Origin: Rosa chinensis
Taxonomy: Eukaryota; Streptophyta; Magnoliopsida; Rosales; Rosaceae
Assembly (NCBI RefSeq): GCF_002994745.2
Contig: NC_037092.1
Span: 15,739,501 to 15,803,500 of the forward strand
Reading direction: 5' to 3'
DNA: 64,000 nucleotides
This document shows positions 49,343-60,677 of the stretch, one piece after another. The notes beneath the pieces are model-generated. The model worked only from the letters and a program-made list of their open reading frames with translations, made no database searches and was not told where the DNA came from. The stretch's first letter is position 1, and the number at the start of each line of letters is the position of its first letter. The position numbers were made by a program, and so were the translations under genes.

Positions 49343-49517
49343 TGTTATAAATATTATATAAATGTGGTTGTCTACTATAAATACTCATTAGTTATGTCTT
49401 TATGATGTAAACACTACTCCTATATAAAGGGGTCTAATGAGAATGAAATATACACTTCTACCTCCTCCATACTCTGTTTCTCTCTTCTATCTCTATATTT
49501 TTCTCTAGTTTATAACA
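49343..49517 (+). repeat. 3' LTR of the second Copia
   Basis: Near-identical to 44917-45091. Followed by CTATT. Confidence 0.93.
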
Positions 49518-49777
49518 CTATTAGTATTATCCTTGTTAAATGGACATGTGTCTTTTTGTCATTGGTTATGGTTAGCTAAGTCTAACCAGCTATTTTTAGC
49601 CAGGTATTATCCTTATGGATCTTGTTAGGAATATGTGTCATGGTGTTGAGACCACAACTAGTTATTCCATAGCATATAATTTTTTCCATGATTAATGGAT
49701 TTTCTTCTTCTAAAAAAAAAAAAATAATAAATAAAAAAATAAACCAAGTAACAAACCACACTCATTTGCTTTATAAA

Positions 49778-50005
49778 ATGGAAACCGTGTTACCAAGAGT
49801 TAACTCTTACAAGTCTCCTCCTCCTAAGATCACTATTACAACTCGCTTAAGCTTCTCTGAGCTTCCAACCTTTAATCACCGTGTTCACATCAATTCTCAA
49901 TTTCAGTATAGAAAAAGTGAATTACCCCAAAGAGATCCATCATTTTACCTTTCTTCGCAATTCCCAGTCCTCAATTCTTTGCTACTTATCAAACTTTTTC
50001 ACTAA
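49778..50005 (+). CDS. Unidentified short ORF (75 aa), possibly a first exon
   Basis: It begins METVLPRVNSYKSPPPKITI and is rich in Ser, Thr and basic residues with few acids, like a plastid transit peptide. A TATA-like CTTTATAAAATGG sits immediately at the ATG, too close to be its promoter. No downstream exon was found before the hairpin at 50407. It may be a broken gene whose later part supplied the hairpin. Low confidence. Confidence 0.2.
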   Translation: METVLPRVNSYKSPPPKITITTRLSFSELPTFNHRVHINSQFQYRKSELPQRDPSFYLSSQFPVLNSLLLIKLFH

Positions 50006-50406
50006 TAGCCCATCGCCCTTAATTGCAAGCCCTATCACCAAAATCAACAATTTGATGGTAAGCATGAACCTATCACCAAGCTCAACAATCCATTGAAACT
50101 TTGAAAATGGTCTTACCAAACTAGAAAGAATAACTAGTGTTGATTACGGCGGCGGTAAGGTGGATCACACGGCAATGCTGCGGCGGCTCTATTTGGGGTT
50201 GAAAGTCAGGACCAGAGGGTTTTGGTGAAGGGTGAAGGGTTGATTCTAGTTTTGGAGGTGATTTGACTAGTTCAACCCGGGGGTTAGAGAGCCAAGACAA
50301 GTAATGGCGTAACTCCGGCAATGGCATGTGTGATGGTTTTCTGACATTGGCTTGTGATTTAACTTCTGGGTTTTGAAGCCCAGATCCGTATGAGCACATT
50401 AGTGGT

Positions 50407-50746
50407 GATAGAATTGTAAGGAAGATTGAAGAAGCTGATGAAGAACCCAGAAAAGAGAGAGCTTCATATATTGATGCAGAAAAAAGCTAACCTTGCACGC
50501 AATACATCAGACTTGTTTTTCTACTTTATACTTCTACATTTACTTAATACGAGTAACTTGTTTTTCTATATGTGAAGGGTAAAAAGGGAAAGTTACTCGT
50601 ATTAAGTAAATGTAGAAGTATAAAGTAGAAAAACAAGTCTGATCGATGTATTGCATGCAAGGTTACATATTTTCTGCATCAATATACGAAGCTCTCTCTT
50701 TTCTGGGTTTTTCATTATCTTCTTCAATCTTCCTTACAATTCTATC
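50407..50746. repeat. Inverted repeat made from a coding fragment (hairpin)
   Basis: Arms 50407-50557 and 50593-50746 with a 35-bp spacer pair at about 90 % or more by eye. On the plus strand the left arm reads GDRIVRKIEEADEEPRKERA followed by SYIDAEKS-stop, and the right arm encodes nearly the same peptide on the minus strand. The source protein is not recognised. A transcript would fold into a long duplex. Confidence 0.85.
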
Positions 50747-50749
50747 AGG

Positions 50750-51340
50750 TGGCAATGGTGAGTAGAGGGAGTTGTCGGAAATGGAGGTTGGGGCTGAGCA
50801 AGGTTGACGGAATTGTGGTGCCCGCGTGTGGTGGCTAGGCCCAGTGCATGCCATCGGTTCTGCCTGGGCTTGAGTCGCCATCGACCCCCTCCTTCATTTG
50901 GTGGTGGCGGTGATCTGAACGGTGGTCAGATGCCATGTTTCATTATAGTGATAGAAAGCGAAGGTGAGAAGGAGAGAGAAAGAGTAGCGGACGAGAAAGA
51001 GAGAAGGATAGGGTTTTTCCTTTTAAATACTTGACAACCCAAAATATCAATTTTGCCCCTTCCAAAAATCCCCGAAAGACTCCGTCGTAGAAACAAATTT
51101 TTGTACATCGTAACTTATTTATACGAACCCCAATTTCAACATGCCGCATATTTACGGACTCGGTTTAATGTCCTTTACAACTTTCGTGAAGGATGTTTCC
51201 TAAAAAAGAAAACGGAATAAAAAGTCAACTTTTAGCGCTCTTAAAAGTATTGAAATGAAGGTAAAAAGTAAACAAAATTATGGTTTACTGTCCAAATGAC
51301 TAGTAAACATGTAAATTTAGGTGCGAGATGTAACATCATT
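50750..51340 (-). mobile_element. Gypsy-type LTR relic, minus orientation
   Basis: The minus strand starts TGATGTTACATCTCGCACC at about 51335 and shares with the LTRs at 12255 and 57647 the order GACTTTTTATTCC.., a GTCC-rich section, GCATGTTGAAATTGGGGTTC-like and then a GC-rich Pro/Ser-coding-like part. No internal genes are adjacent. Confidence 0.45.
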
Positions 51341-51880
51341 ATAGAGTATAGCAATGAAAAATTTGTCTAACAATAAAAGTAGCACATAAATTGGATAATA
51401 GAGAAATCAATCAATTTGTCCCTTATGTCCCATAGCCAGATCCTTGAAGAACTGAAATCCCATCAACTAGGTTACCCAATTTCTCTGTACACCCAGTCCA
51501 AGGCAGAGTCACCCAGACCTAAACCCATCACCTTCAAACATGCACAAATCACCAATCTAGGCTGGAATAGTCGTTAGCCAGCGATCAACGTCTCAAACAC
51601 CAAAAACCCCACCAGAAGTCGCCATAGTCCAAACCCAAAAAAGAATCAACTCGGGTTTGTGCGTGGTTCTAAAAATCCACCACTACTACCTGATCTAGAT
51701 AGCACCCTGGTTAGCTACACGACGCTTCTTGAGTCTTCTTCTTCACGGAAGTATGTTTATCTCAACTCCTTGACCAGACGTAGCAAGTTCTCTTTCATTG
51801 TTGACTTAGATCTGTCAAAGAGATCCACCCAAAAGTAAGCTCACAAGTATCAATCGATGAAAAGAACAACACTGGAAGGC
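51341..51880. other. Unassigned sequence left of the plastid insertion
   Basis: GC-moderate with CCA-rich stretches. No gene or border recognised. Confidence 0.4.
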
Positions 51881-51895
51881 CTCTTCCCGACCTTG

Positions 51896-52015
51896 GAGGG
51901 GTCCATAACTTATATACAAGCAGTTTATGTACCTGCGGACGATTTGACCGATCCTGCTCCAGCCACGACATTTGCAAATTTAGATGCTACTACCGTACTA
52001 TCAAGAGGATTAGCT
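51896..52015 (+). pseudogene. atpB: Plastid atpB fragment (ATP synthase beta)
   Basis: Reads [17 protein letters not shown] followed by [20 protein letters not shown], the nucleotide-binding region of the beta subunit ([15 protein letters not shown] is diagnostic). About 40 of roughly 498 codons. One change is S to Y in GSITS. Match ends abruptly at 52015. Confidence 0.9.
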
Positions 52016-52239
52016 AATAATAGGGCTCGGTAACAAATCGCTTCTTCTAAAGCGCGCCTCGTTTGTTCAGCTCGCAGCAATCTTTTAAGATCTATCCTTC
52101 GATTGGGATATCAAATGTATGGTTCCTGTTGGTGCAAAAATCCAATCACCTCAATTTTAAATTTAAGATGAGAAAGGATATTACCCCATTGATAGCAAAT
52201 AGTATTCATTAAGCAGGGGAAATCTTATTTTAAAAAGTC

Positions 52240-52560
52240 AAAATTTTAGAAAGAGATTTCTTGGTTCAGTTCTCCACCTTAACGACAGAAAAAAGAATTG
52301 ATCAAATTCTATTGAGTCTAACTCATAGTGATCATTTATCAAAGAATGACTCTAGTTATCAAATGATTGAACGTACAACCAGGGGCAATTTACTTACGAT
52401 ACTTAGTTCACATTCATAAAAAGTATTTAATGAATTATGAGTTCAATACATCCTGTTTAGCAGAAAGACGGATACTCTTGGCTCATTATTAGACAACCAC
52501 TTATTCACAAACCTCCTGTGGGGCTAATGGTTTTCATTTCCCAACTCATGGAAAACCATT
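52240..52560 (+). pseudogene. ycf2: Plastid ycf2 fragment
   Basis: Reads [20 protein letters not shown] then [14 protein letters not shown], typical of ycf2. After that the frame is lost by an indel near 52385, but [15 protein letters not shown], SQTSCGANGFHFPTHGKP-like codons can be followed to about 52555. Decayed piece of a gene that is about 2,300 codons long. Confidence 0.8.
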
Positions 52561-52673
52561 GCCCTATCTCATCTAATAAGAAAGGTTTCAAGTTTTTTCA
52601 AATGAACGATTTGAAGACCTATTGATTACAACAACTTATTCCAGAGTTTGAATCGAAAAAGCGATCCGATTGA

Positions 52674-53247
<574 letters not shown>

Positions 53248-53309
53248 ATTCTACGGCAGGATTAACAACCTTTTATATGTTTCAGATCTATTTACTTACT
53301 CTTAGAGGA
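53248..53309 (+). pseudogene. ndhF: Plastid ndhF fragment
   Basis: Reads STAGLTTFYMFQIYLLTLRG, matching [20 protein letters not shown]-type ndhF sequence (NADH dehydrogenase-like subunit 5). Only about 20 codons. Joined directly to rrn23, so an ORF (53121-53312) runs across both but has no meaning. Confidence 0.75.
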
Positions 53310-53312
53310 TAG

Positions 53313-54965
53313 TTGGTTACATGCATTTCTATGCATGTAATTGTATCTAAAACACTAGAAATAAGCTAATCCCTAAGTCAATTAATATGTGATTAATCAA
53401 TTTTATTTGTTTTGTAGAAAATAAGCAGAGTCACGGATATCGCAAGAAAATGGGGCAAAATTGGAGCCAATGATTAAAAAAAAGAAGAAAATATTGATTT
53501 CATTAATTAATCATTGAAGTTTAGCATCAGTGCCATCATCACGTGAGAGGTGCAGCAATTAAACATTTATGTTTAATTAAGTTCGCCAATTAAATGATGA
53601 CACATGGCCATCCATCACCTTGCCACTCGTGCACGCCATACCATTTCCTTTCTTTTCTTTTGGCACCAATCAATTGCTGACATGTTGCGCATCATCTTAT
53701 CTCTCCTTTGCCTTTTCCAACTGAGGATGACCACAATTAAAAAGGTAGAACCCATACGGCCATACCTACAATTATCCCTGTCTCTCTCTCAACACACATG
53801 CAGCGCCGCACCACCTACAAAGGGGTAGCCCTTTGGGCTGCTCTCTCCCAATTTCTTCTATTTCCTTTTTCTTTTCTCATATCCTCACCAACAAATCTTC
53901 ATCAATTTGTCAAGGAGCATCAAGATTTGAGTTTGGGTAAAAGGGAGAAGCCATAAATCAAGATTTGTCATAATTGCTCCATAGCAAATTGTGACTTGTT
54001 CTTGTTACTTCTCTTCACCTTTCTCTCTTTAATTTGATACATATTGTAGTTGATTAGTTGATGGGTAGTGAGTAGCTTATTTAAGAAACTAGGATTTGAG
54101 CCCTAGCATGGATTTTATGTAATAAATATGTTTTGATTTAATGGTTTTCAATTTCGTGTTTGACATATGTTCTATTCTATAATACTTGGCTTAGATGCAT
54201 GATTAGGAACTTGATTAACTCTTATGTGTAGATGAGCATGTCTAGAAGAAATTAGGGAGCCTAATCGCCTTTCTAATTTATGGCTAGGACACTTGTTTAG
54301 AACATGGTTAGTTACAATACCAATTTCGATTGCCGTATTGGCTAGCTTGGGAACCTTGATTCTAGGACTCTTTGGCTTTTGGTGCAACTAGAGGCCTTAA
54401 CAAGGCTCTAAATTATCCCAATTGAGTTTCTACGGCCCTTGATCCGGAGTAAGAATACCCTTTAAGAAATCTAATGACCACAGAGCCTTGAAAAGCCTTG
54501 AGTACGGTTCTTGATGCCATTATGAATTGAGTGACCATTGTCGGGACATATTTGTGCATTGAATTTGGCTAGAAGGATACCCTAGTGACCTAATTTCCAT
54601 TTCTTACTTTTCTTTCCTTTAGTTAATTTAGTTGTTAGTTAAAGCTTTCATTTAAATTTTTGCAATTTAATTATTAGAAAATTACAATCACAATTTCGAA
54701 TGACAATTTCTACCTCATCGTAAATAGCCATCACTAGGCTCTTAGTTTTGATTAGGCTTTTGATGCAAACTAAAGCTGAGCATTGCTAAGGCTTGATGCC
54801 TTACATTAGTATTTTTATTTTCTTTGCTTATTGACTTTAGTTCCGACTATCCAAGAATTGTGGGTTAGGCACTAATCCCTGTGGTATGATAAACTTTGGG
54901 CTTAATACTTCCCTATCTTAAAAATGATACGTATGTTTGCGTAAATGTGTATCAAGTCAATATTT
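53313..54965 (+). mobile_element. Probable LTR-retrotransposon leader or LARD-like relic
   Basis: No genes. 53315-53400 repeats the dispersed sequence seen inverted at 12795-12900. The right end, CACTAATCCCTGTGGTATGATAAAC at about 54871 and the following TACTTCCC..., resembles the leader of some plant Gypsy elements just before gag. Borders and class are unproven. Confidence 0.3.
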
Positions 54966-55404
54966 AAACGTTTATTTTCAAAATTACAGTGGCAGAAAAA
55001 GCAGGAAAGTCATGAATATTTTTGGATTCTGGTAGCTGACGATTGGTCGAAAATTTTGGCAGTTGGATGCCATGATGAAGAAGGCCCATGCCCACAGTAA
55101 ACTTGTGGGTGTCCAAAGAAAATTGGCGCCCCAAGTGGCCTGCCTCTTTTTTTTTTTTTTGACATGCCGCTAGCATGCTATTGCCGTAAGAAGGTCGATG
55201 GTGCCTGCTGACGATTTTGAGATAGGCAGTGACCATTTGATTATTAGCGTTGACCAATTGTGGTCAGTGTTAACCAGCCATTGACCAGTATTGTTCGGCA
55301 TTGACCGGCTCTGATGGGTGTTGACCAGACGTTTACTCGACATCTATGGGTCAAAGTTCATGGTACGTGATGAAGCCTTTGTGTTAGCTTCCCATAGACA
55401 GCGC
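54966..55404. other. Spacer with TTGACC cluster
   Basis: 55245-55335 holds six TTGACC/TTAACC or inverted GGTCA motifs in about 90 bp, W-box-like in sequence, arranged as a loose 22-25 bp repeat. No gene is nearby, so a regulatory role is doubtful. Confidence 0.4.
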
Positions 55405-55440
55405 TAATGTTAATGTTAGTGACTGAGGGGTCTAATTAAC

Positions 55441-55524
<84 letters not shown>

Positions 55525-56735
55525 CAAGAAGTATAGTGGTTCGTCTCCCGCCTTAGCGGGAGACTACATCCACTTGAAAGCTTTAACTATGTGTGTTGGG
55601 CCTTGCGGCCCAAGAGGATTATAAGAGATGTAATGGAGTGGATATGGAATGTCTTTCTAAGTGGGAGGTGAGTTCCTTTTATAGGTGAAGGAAGCCATCT
55701 CCTTCACTTGTTTTCCGATGTGGGACAAGTAACAACTATTTCTAGTCTAAAAAGCATATTTGTGAAGGCAACTTTGCAAGGCCGGAAAGATGGCTTCCCG
55801 GCGGGGTCTTGGGCACTTTCAGATACCATGGCGTAGCCTGAACATAGGGCTACGAGATGCATGTCTCGGTTTGGCCTCACCATGACTTGTGGGTGTCCCA
55901 AAGAGGCTGTTACTCATGCTTGGTGAGATAGAAAATTTGCTTGCTAGTAGAGGTATCTACACCGATCATACTCGGCACCATTCACATATATACATCATTA
56001 TGTATCATGCACCTTGTGCATTCATACTGCTAACGCATATCAGTGCAACTCACATACGTTGCCCAAGACAACAAGCATTCTAGCTACATGCACATGGTTC
56101 TATCTTTGTTTTGTAGGTTAAAGAGTCTCTTATGGCTTACGGAATTTGGGGACTTGTAGGGGATAGGCGCCGCCCAAACGTCACTTATGCTTGATGACAT
56201 CATATTTATAGCTCCCTAACCAAGAAGCTCCTCCTATTTGGGGACTTCAGGGTCTTGTAGATACCTCCCACTAACATGGCTAGTTTGCTATGTCACCAAA
56301 CATAAGTAACCCTCTCTTAGTGGGCCCATGAGCCATGGTAGGACCCAATCGCGATATAATCTCGTACCACGACATCCAAGCTACCCAGTGGTAGTCAAAA
56401 GTTACCAAGAGTGGCTTCTAGGCCCTGCCAAGATGCTTTTACAATATGTTTTCTAGGCTAGAATAGTTGTTTTTACATCCCACATTACAAAACAAGTAAA
56501 GGATGGAGTCTCCCTTCCCTATAAAAGGGGACTCCTTCCCACTTACTCAACCGTCCCATTACAACTTGCCTTTGTAATCAACTTGGTTTGCAAGGGCCAA
56601 ACATATATAGTTGATTATTTCAAGTGGATGTAGTCTCCTCCAAAGTGGGAGATGAACCACTATACTTCTTGTGTATCTCTCTCTCTCTCCTCTCTAACGT
56701 TAACTAGAGCCCTTGGTTCTAACGTTAATATTCAT
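55405..56735. repeat. Long inverted repeat with arms of about 480-560 bp
   Basis: Left arm about 55405-55965, right arm about 56255-56735. Both read, in opposite directions, CACAAGAAGTATAGTGGTTC, then GGAGACTACATCCACTTGAA, then TTTTATAGG..AAGG, ending near GAGGTATCTACA. Arms are diverged (roughly 70-80 % by eye) and the left one has a long GA tract (55447-55518). This may be a foldback or Mutator-type element, or two LTRs in inverted orientation; there are no clear target duplications. Confidence 0.7.
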
Positions 56736-57603
56736 GGTGTAATTGTGTCGATTGTCACGGATCGAGATGCTTGATTCACTTTGAATTGAATTTCCCGGGG
56801 GGGGGGGGTTAAAAACCCATGAGAACTACCTTAGAAATGAGTACAGTTTTTCACCCTCAGACTGAGAGAGTGAATCAGGTGATGGAAGATAAGTTGAGAG
56901 CGTGCATGTTGGATTTCAAGGGGAGTTGGGAGGATCATTCGTTGATATCCTACAACAACAGCTATCACTCCAGAATCAGCATGTCGTCATATGAGGATTT
57001 CTATGGTAGGCCATGTAGATCTTCCATCTGTTAGGTAGAAGCTGGAGACAAGGAACTATTGGGTCCTGAGATTGTTCAGGAGACTATTGAGATGATTTCG
57101 ATTATCAGGGATAGGATTCGAACAACACAGAGTAGATAGAAGAGTTACGCTGATTTGAAAAGGAGACAGGTTAAGTTTGAAATGGCCGACCATGTATGCT
57201 TGAGGGTCTCACCCATGAAATGTATGGTGAGATTTGGCAAGATAGATAAGTTATCACCAAGGTTTGTCGGACATTTGAGATTTTGGAGAAGGTTAGAGAT
57301 TTGGCTTATAGGCTTGCCTTACCTCCTAGTATGCCTCGTGTGCACAATGTTTTCCATGTGTCTATGCTGAGGAAATATATCCAGGATGAGTCACATGTGA
57401 TTCATCATGGTACGATTGAAGTGAATGCTAATACGACCTTTGTTGTTGAACCCCTTCGTATCTTGGATAGGTTAACAAAGAAACTTCGAAGGAAGGAAGT
57501 TGACTTGGTCAAGGTGTGGTGGAGTCACCATGATGAGGGTGATGCATCATGGGAGTTAGAGTCAGATATGATAGCGAGGTATCCACAACTGTTTGCTGAT
57601 TAG
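56735..57603 (+). pseudogene. Ty3/Gypsy integrase C-terminal pseudogene
   Basis: Reads IVTDRDA-stop, then STVFHPQTERVNQVMEDKLR, FKGSWEDHSLISYNNSYHS and YEDFYGRPCRS. After a stop and a frameshift near 57290 it continues HNVFHVSMLRKYIQDESHVI and LRRKEVDLVKVWWSHHDEGD, then WELESDM-ARYPQLF. These are the integrase core end and C-terminal domain of a plant Gypsy element. Gag, protease, RT and RNase H are absent, so the 5' portion has been lost. The element abuts the long inverted repeat. Confidence 0.85.
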
Positions 57604-57646
57604 TGCACTTGAATTTCGGGACAAAATTCCTTTAAGGAGGGTAGAC

Positions 57647-60041
57647 TGTGAAGACCAGGATTTTTTTAATTTAATTTTTGCAATTAATAATGGACCAGTT
57701 GTACGATTTACTGTTCTTACGTTTTGTTTGTATGTTAATTGTGAAATGGATTTATTTTCATATCAATAATTACTCAGAACGAGTTGTTTTTGGGAGCTTA
57801 AAGGTTGATTTTTTATTCGTTAAGTTTCTCCAAAAAATTCATTTACGAAATCGTAAAGCGTATCATTACGAGTTTGTGGACATGCGACACGCTTAAATCA
57901 GAGATCGTATGAGAAAGTTATGGTTAGCGGAAGAACTTTCCTTTTTTTTAAAAATTTAGTATATATTGGGGGTTTCCAGAAATATCTCACACAATTCAAG
58001 AATTTCCTTTTTGGGCAAAATTCCAGATTCCTTTCTCTCCCCATAAAAACCCTGACCTGACTCAGACTCGGTATTCCAACCCAGTTCCAGTTTCAAATTC
58101 TAGCCACATCAGGCGGCGATACCGACCCAAATTTGTTCGCCACTACCTCGCCGTCATTTCATACCAACTCACTTCCCCGAGGAGCCACCAAACATGGAGG
58201 ATCGAAGGCCGACAGATTGGTGGCGGCGGACATGTTTGGCTTTCCTTTTTTCGGCGACTTCAAGGCTTGAAATCAATCGGGTTTTGTAGATCGTTGCATC
58301 CTCTTTCCATCCATAGTACACTTGTAGATCGATTAGACCAAAGTTTAATTAGACTTTTGGCAACGATCTTGCCTAAGTCGACCAAAGCTCCAGGTATTAA
58401 ACTTGCTCCACTTGATGTCCTCTTCATTCTGGGCGGTTGGATCAACCTCGTTCGGAGGTTGATATGGTGGCGTGTAGGGCTCGCAGCTACTTGTGGTGGC
58501 TCATCTGGCCATGGTTGGACCTCCTTCTTGCTCCATTTTCATCTACTCGTTGATACGAGTACTTTGATATATGATTTACAACATTTGGCGATCGTTTGAA
58601 CATGTTAGGTTTTTCATAGTTTCCGTTTGTTCGGTTTTCTATCCATGAGGATCTGACGGTTGGATCGACTTATCTTTTTGACATATCGATCCTAGAAGTG
58701 TTCCAGAGACTTTTAGTGGTCTCGGATGAAGTTTCATCTTGATTGGCGTAATCAAATGGAGGATTCAAACTTTAATCGCTTTGTGTTTTGTGTACTGAGT
58801 TGAGACGGTATTTTCCTTAGGTGCTTGACATAGGGCGTTCTGTAAGTTATCTCATTTTGTGTGAAGACGCAGCGGGATCTTGAGGTGAGTAATCTCACGG
58901 TGTTCATTTACAAACAAAGTACCTTATCATTCAGAGTTATTTATTTAATTGTGATTATAGGTGGTATTAGTGGCATTCCTGAGTGAATGACTGTTTGTGT
59001 GTGTGTGTGTGTTCTTGTGGATTGTTGTGTGATGAATGCAATATGCATAGTTTTGTTCATATTATTGTTTTCAAATGTGACTTTTTGGGAAACAATATAT
59101 TTTGGGAAACAATATATTGTGGAAATGATGATTTCTATTGTTTTAAAGAGTATTGAAATTTGTATAACATTTTTCGGGTCTTATGCGACTACTATAAATG
59201 TTTTGCTCTAAGTGGCCTGAGGATTAGAGGTCAAGGAGTGACTTTAGGCAAGAAAATTGAGTAACTATGCATTTGGCGGGGTCAATGGTAGTTACGATTT
59301 AGTTAGAGCCCTAGTCTGTCTGCCATAATATCTAATGGGGTAACGGTGCAGGGTTAATTTCAACTCACGAGTACATTTTTGAAAAGAATCTAGGTGTGAG
59401 TTGTTTTTCCTTTATTACATTTTTTTTAAAGGAATCAAGGTGTGAGTTGTTTTTCCTTTATTACGTTTTTGAAAGGAATCAAAGGTTGAGTTGTTTTTCA
59501 TTTGTTGAATTATTTGAAAGGAATAAAAGTGTGAGTTATTTTCCTTAAGTTGGAAAGGTGTTTTCCTTGCTGTTAGTGTGAGTTGTTTTGGCTATTGTAT
59601 TTGAGTTTACTCATACAAGCTTTCAAAAGCTTATCGGGGTTGTTGTTGCAACTCGATGCACTATTCAATAGTGTAGAGGTTAATCATGCAGGTCAGGATA
59701 ATTGTGGGTGAAGCTGAGATCTTATATTTGCAGCTGTACGGGTAAGAAGCTAATTTTGTGGCTTTGCTATTGTTAAGACTTCTGCTATGTAGTAAGCTCT
59801 GAGGAACATTTATTTATTAAGTTGTTATTGCAACTTAATTCGTAAACTCTTGAAATGTAATATATGACGCTACGAAGCGAATCTGTATTGACATTGTGTG
59901 TTCAGAGCATCAGTATGTACTTAATTGGTTTAAAAGAACAAAATTTTCAGGTATTTTGTATTGATGGCTAAACCATCATGTCTTGTATGATCGTGGGATT
60001 TATCTTGATTTTTATTTATGTTTAAAAATCAGGGCATGACA
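57647..60041 (+). repeat. 3' LTR of the Gypsy element
   Basis: It starts TGTGAAGACCAGGATTTTTT 44 bp after the integrase stop, behind AAGGAGGGTAGA, and ends ATCAGGGCATGACA. The two ends are short inverted repeats (TGTGAAGACCAGGATTTTTT against TGTCATGCCCTGATTTTTAA). At about 2.4 kb it is long, with a GC-rich section 58080-58600 that contains only spurious ORFs and a GT tract near 58992. No 5' LTR partner is in the window. Confidence 0.75.
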
Positions 60042-60325
60042 TGTGCATTTTCTCTTGAATTTTTTTTTTCCTCAAAAGCTTTCATGAAAAAAGAAAATGA
60101 GAAGTGTGAAATGAGATTTGAAAACGAAAATGAATAATAGAAGTTATAAATTGTGTTTCTATTACTATATAATTTTGGAGAGAGAAAAAAAAAATTCCTT
60201 TAATTATTTGCTGGTACGAAGATAGGTCTCAATAGAAAGTCTTTTTCTCTACCCACTGTGGACTTTTTTTTCCCAGTAGCTGTAATATATACTTTTCAAA
60301 CATGAAACTAAGAAAGGCCCAACTT

Positions 60326-60613
60326 TTTTTCCATTTCCAGAGCCTCATATCCGTGAAATAAATGAGGTCGGTCAATGTTATTTTCCGCACATCTTGGTTG
60401 ACTCACTAGATTATAGAAATGACTTAATTGATTGCATATAAAGGAAGTATCACAAGAAATTTCGATTGGGATTTCCATTTCCAGAGCCTCATATCCGTGA
60501 AATAAATGAGGTCGGTCAATGTTCTTTTCCGCACATCTTGATTGACTCACTAAATTGTATAAATGACTTAATTGATTGCATATAAAGGAATCACAAGAAA
60601 TTTCGATTGGGAT
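60326..60613. repeat. Tandem duplication of about 145 bp
   Basis: Two copies with TTTCCATTTCCAGAGCCTCA and AATGAGGTCGGTCAATGTT; boundaries about 60326-60471 and 60472-60613. Confidence 0.9.
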
Positions 60614-60677
60614 GGAATTTATACATGAATAATACTTGAAATAGAAAAGAAGTCATTATTTCGCAAAGACTTTGACA

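Larger units (their letters stand above)
44917..49517 (+). mobile_element. Young non-autonomous Copia derivative
   Basis: LTRs 44917-45091 and 49343-49517, 175 bp each, start TGTTATAAATATT and end TTTATAACA. By eye they differ at one position (TCCACT/TCTACT). Perfect duplication CTATT (44912-44916, 49518-49522). The PBS-like CGTTATCAGCACGA follows the 5' LTR and AAGGGGGAG precedes the 3' LTR. Only a gag N-terminus and scattered pol relics remain, so it must have been mobilised by a related autonomous element, perhaps of the kind at 14.6-21.7 kb. Confidence 0.92.
44808..49618. mobile_element. Small MITE-like host element interrupted by the second Copia
   Basis: The left part (GGGATAATACTTGACCACAG, then AATAACAAGAGGACACGTGTC) and the right part 49530-49618 (reverse complement GGATAATACCTGGCTAAAAA, then AATGACAAAAAGACACATGTC) are inverted repeats. 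With the Copia removed they form a unit of about 200 bp. Flanks CTATGGAT and TTATGGAT may be its target duplication. Confidence 0.5.
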
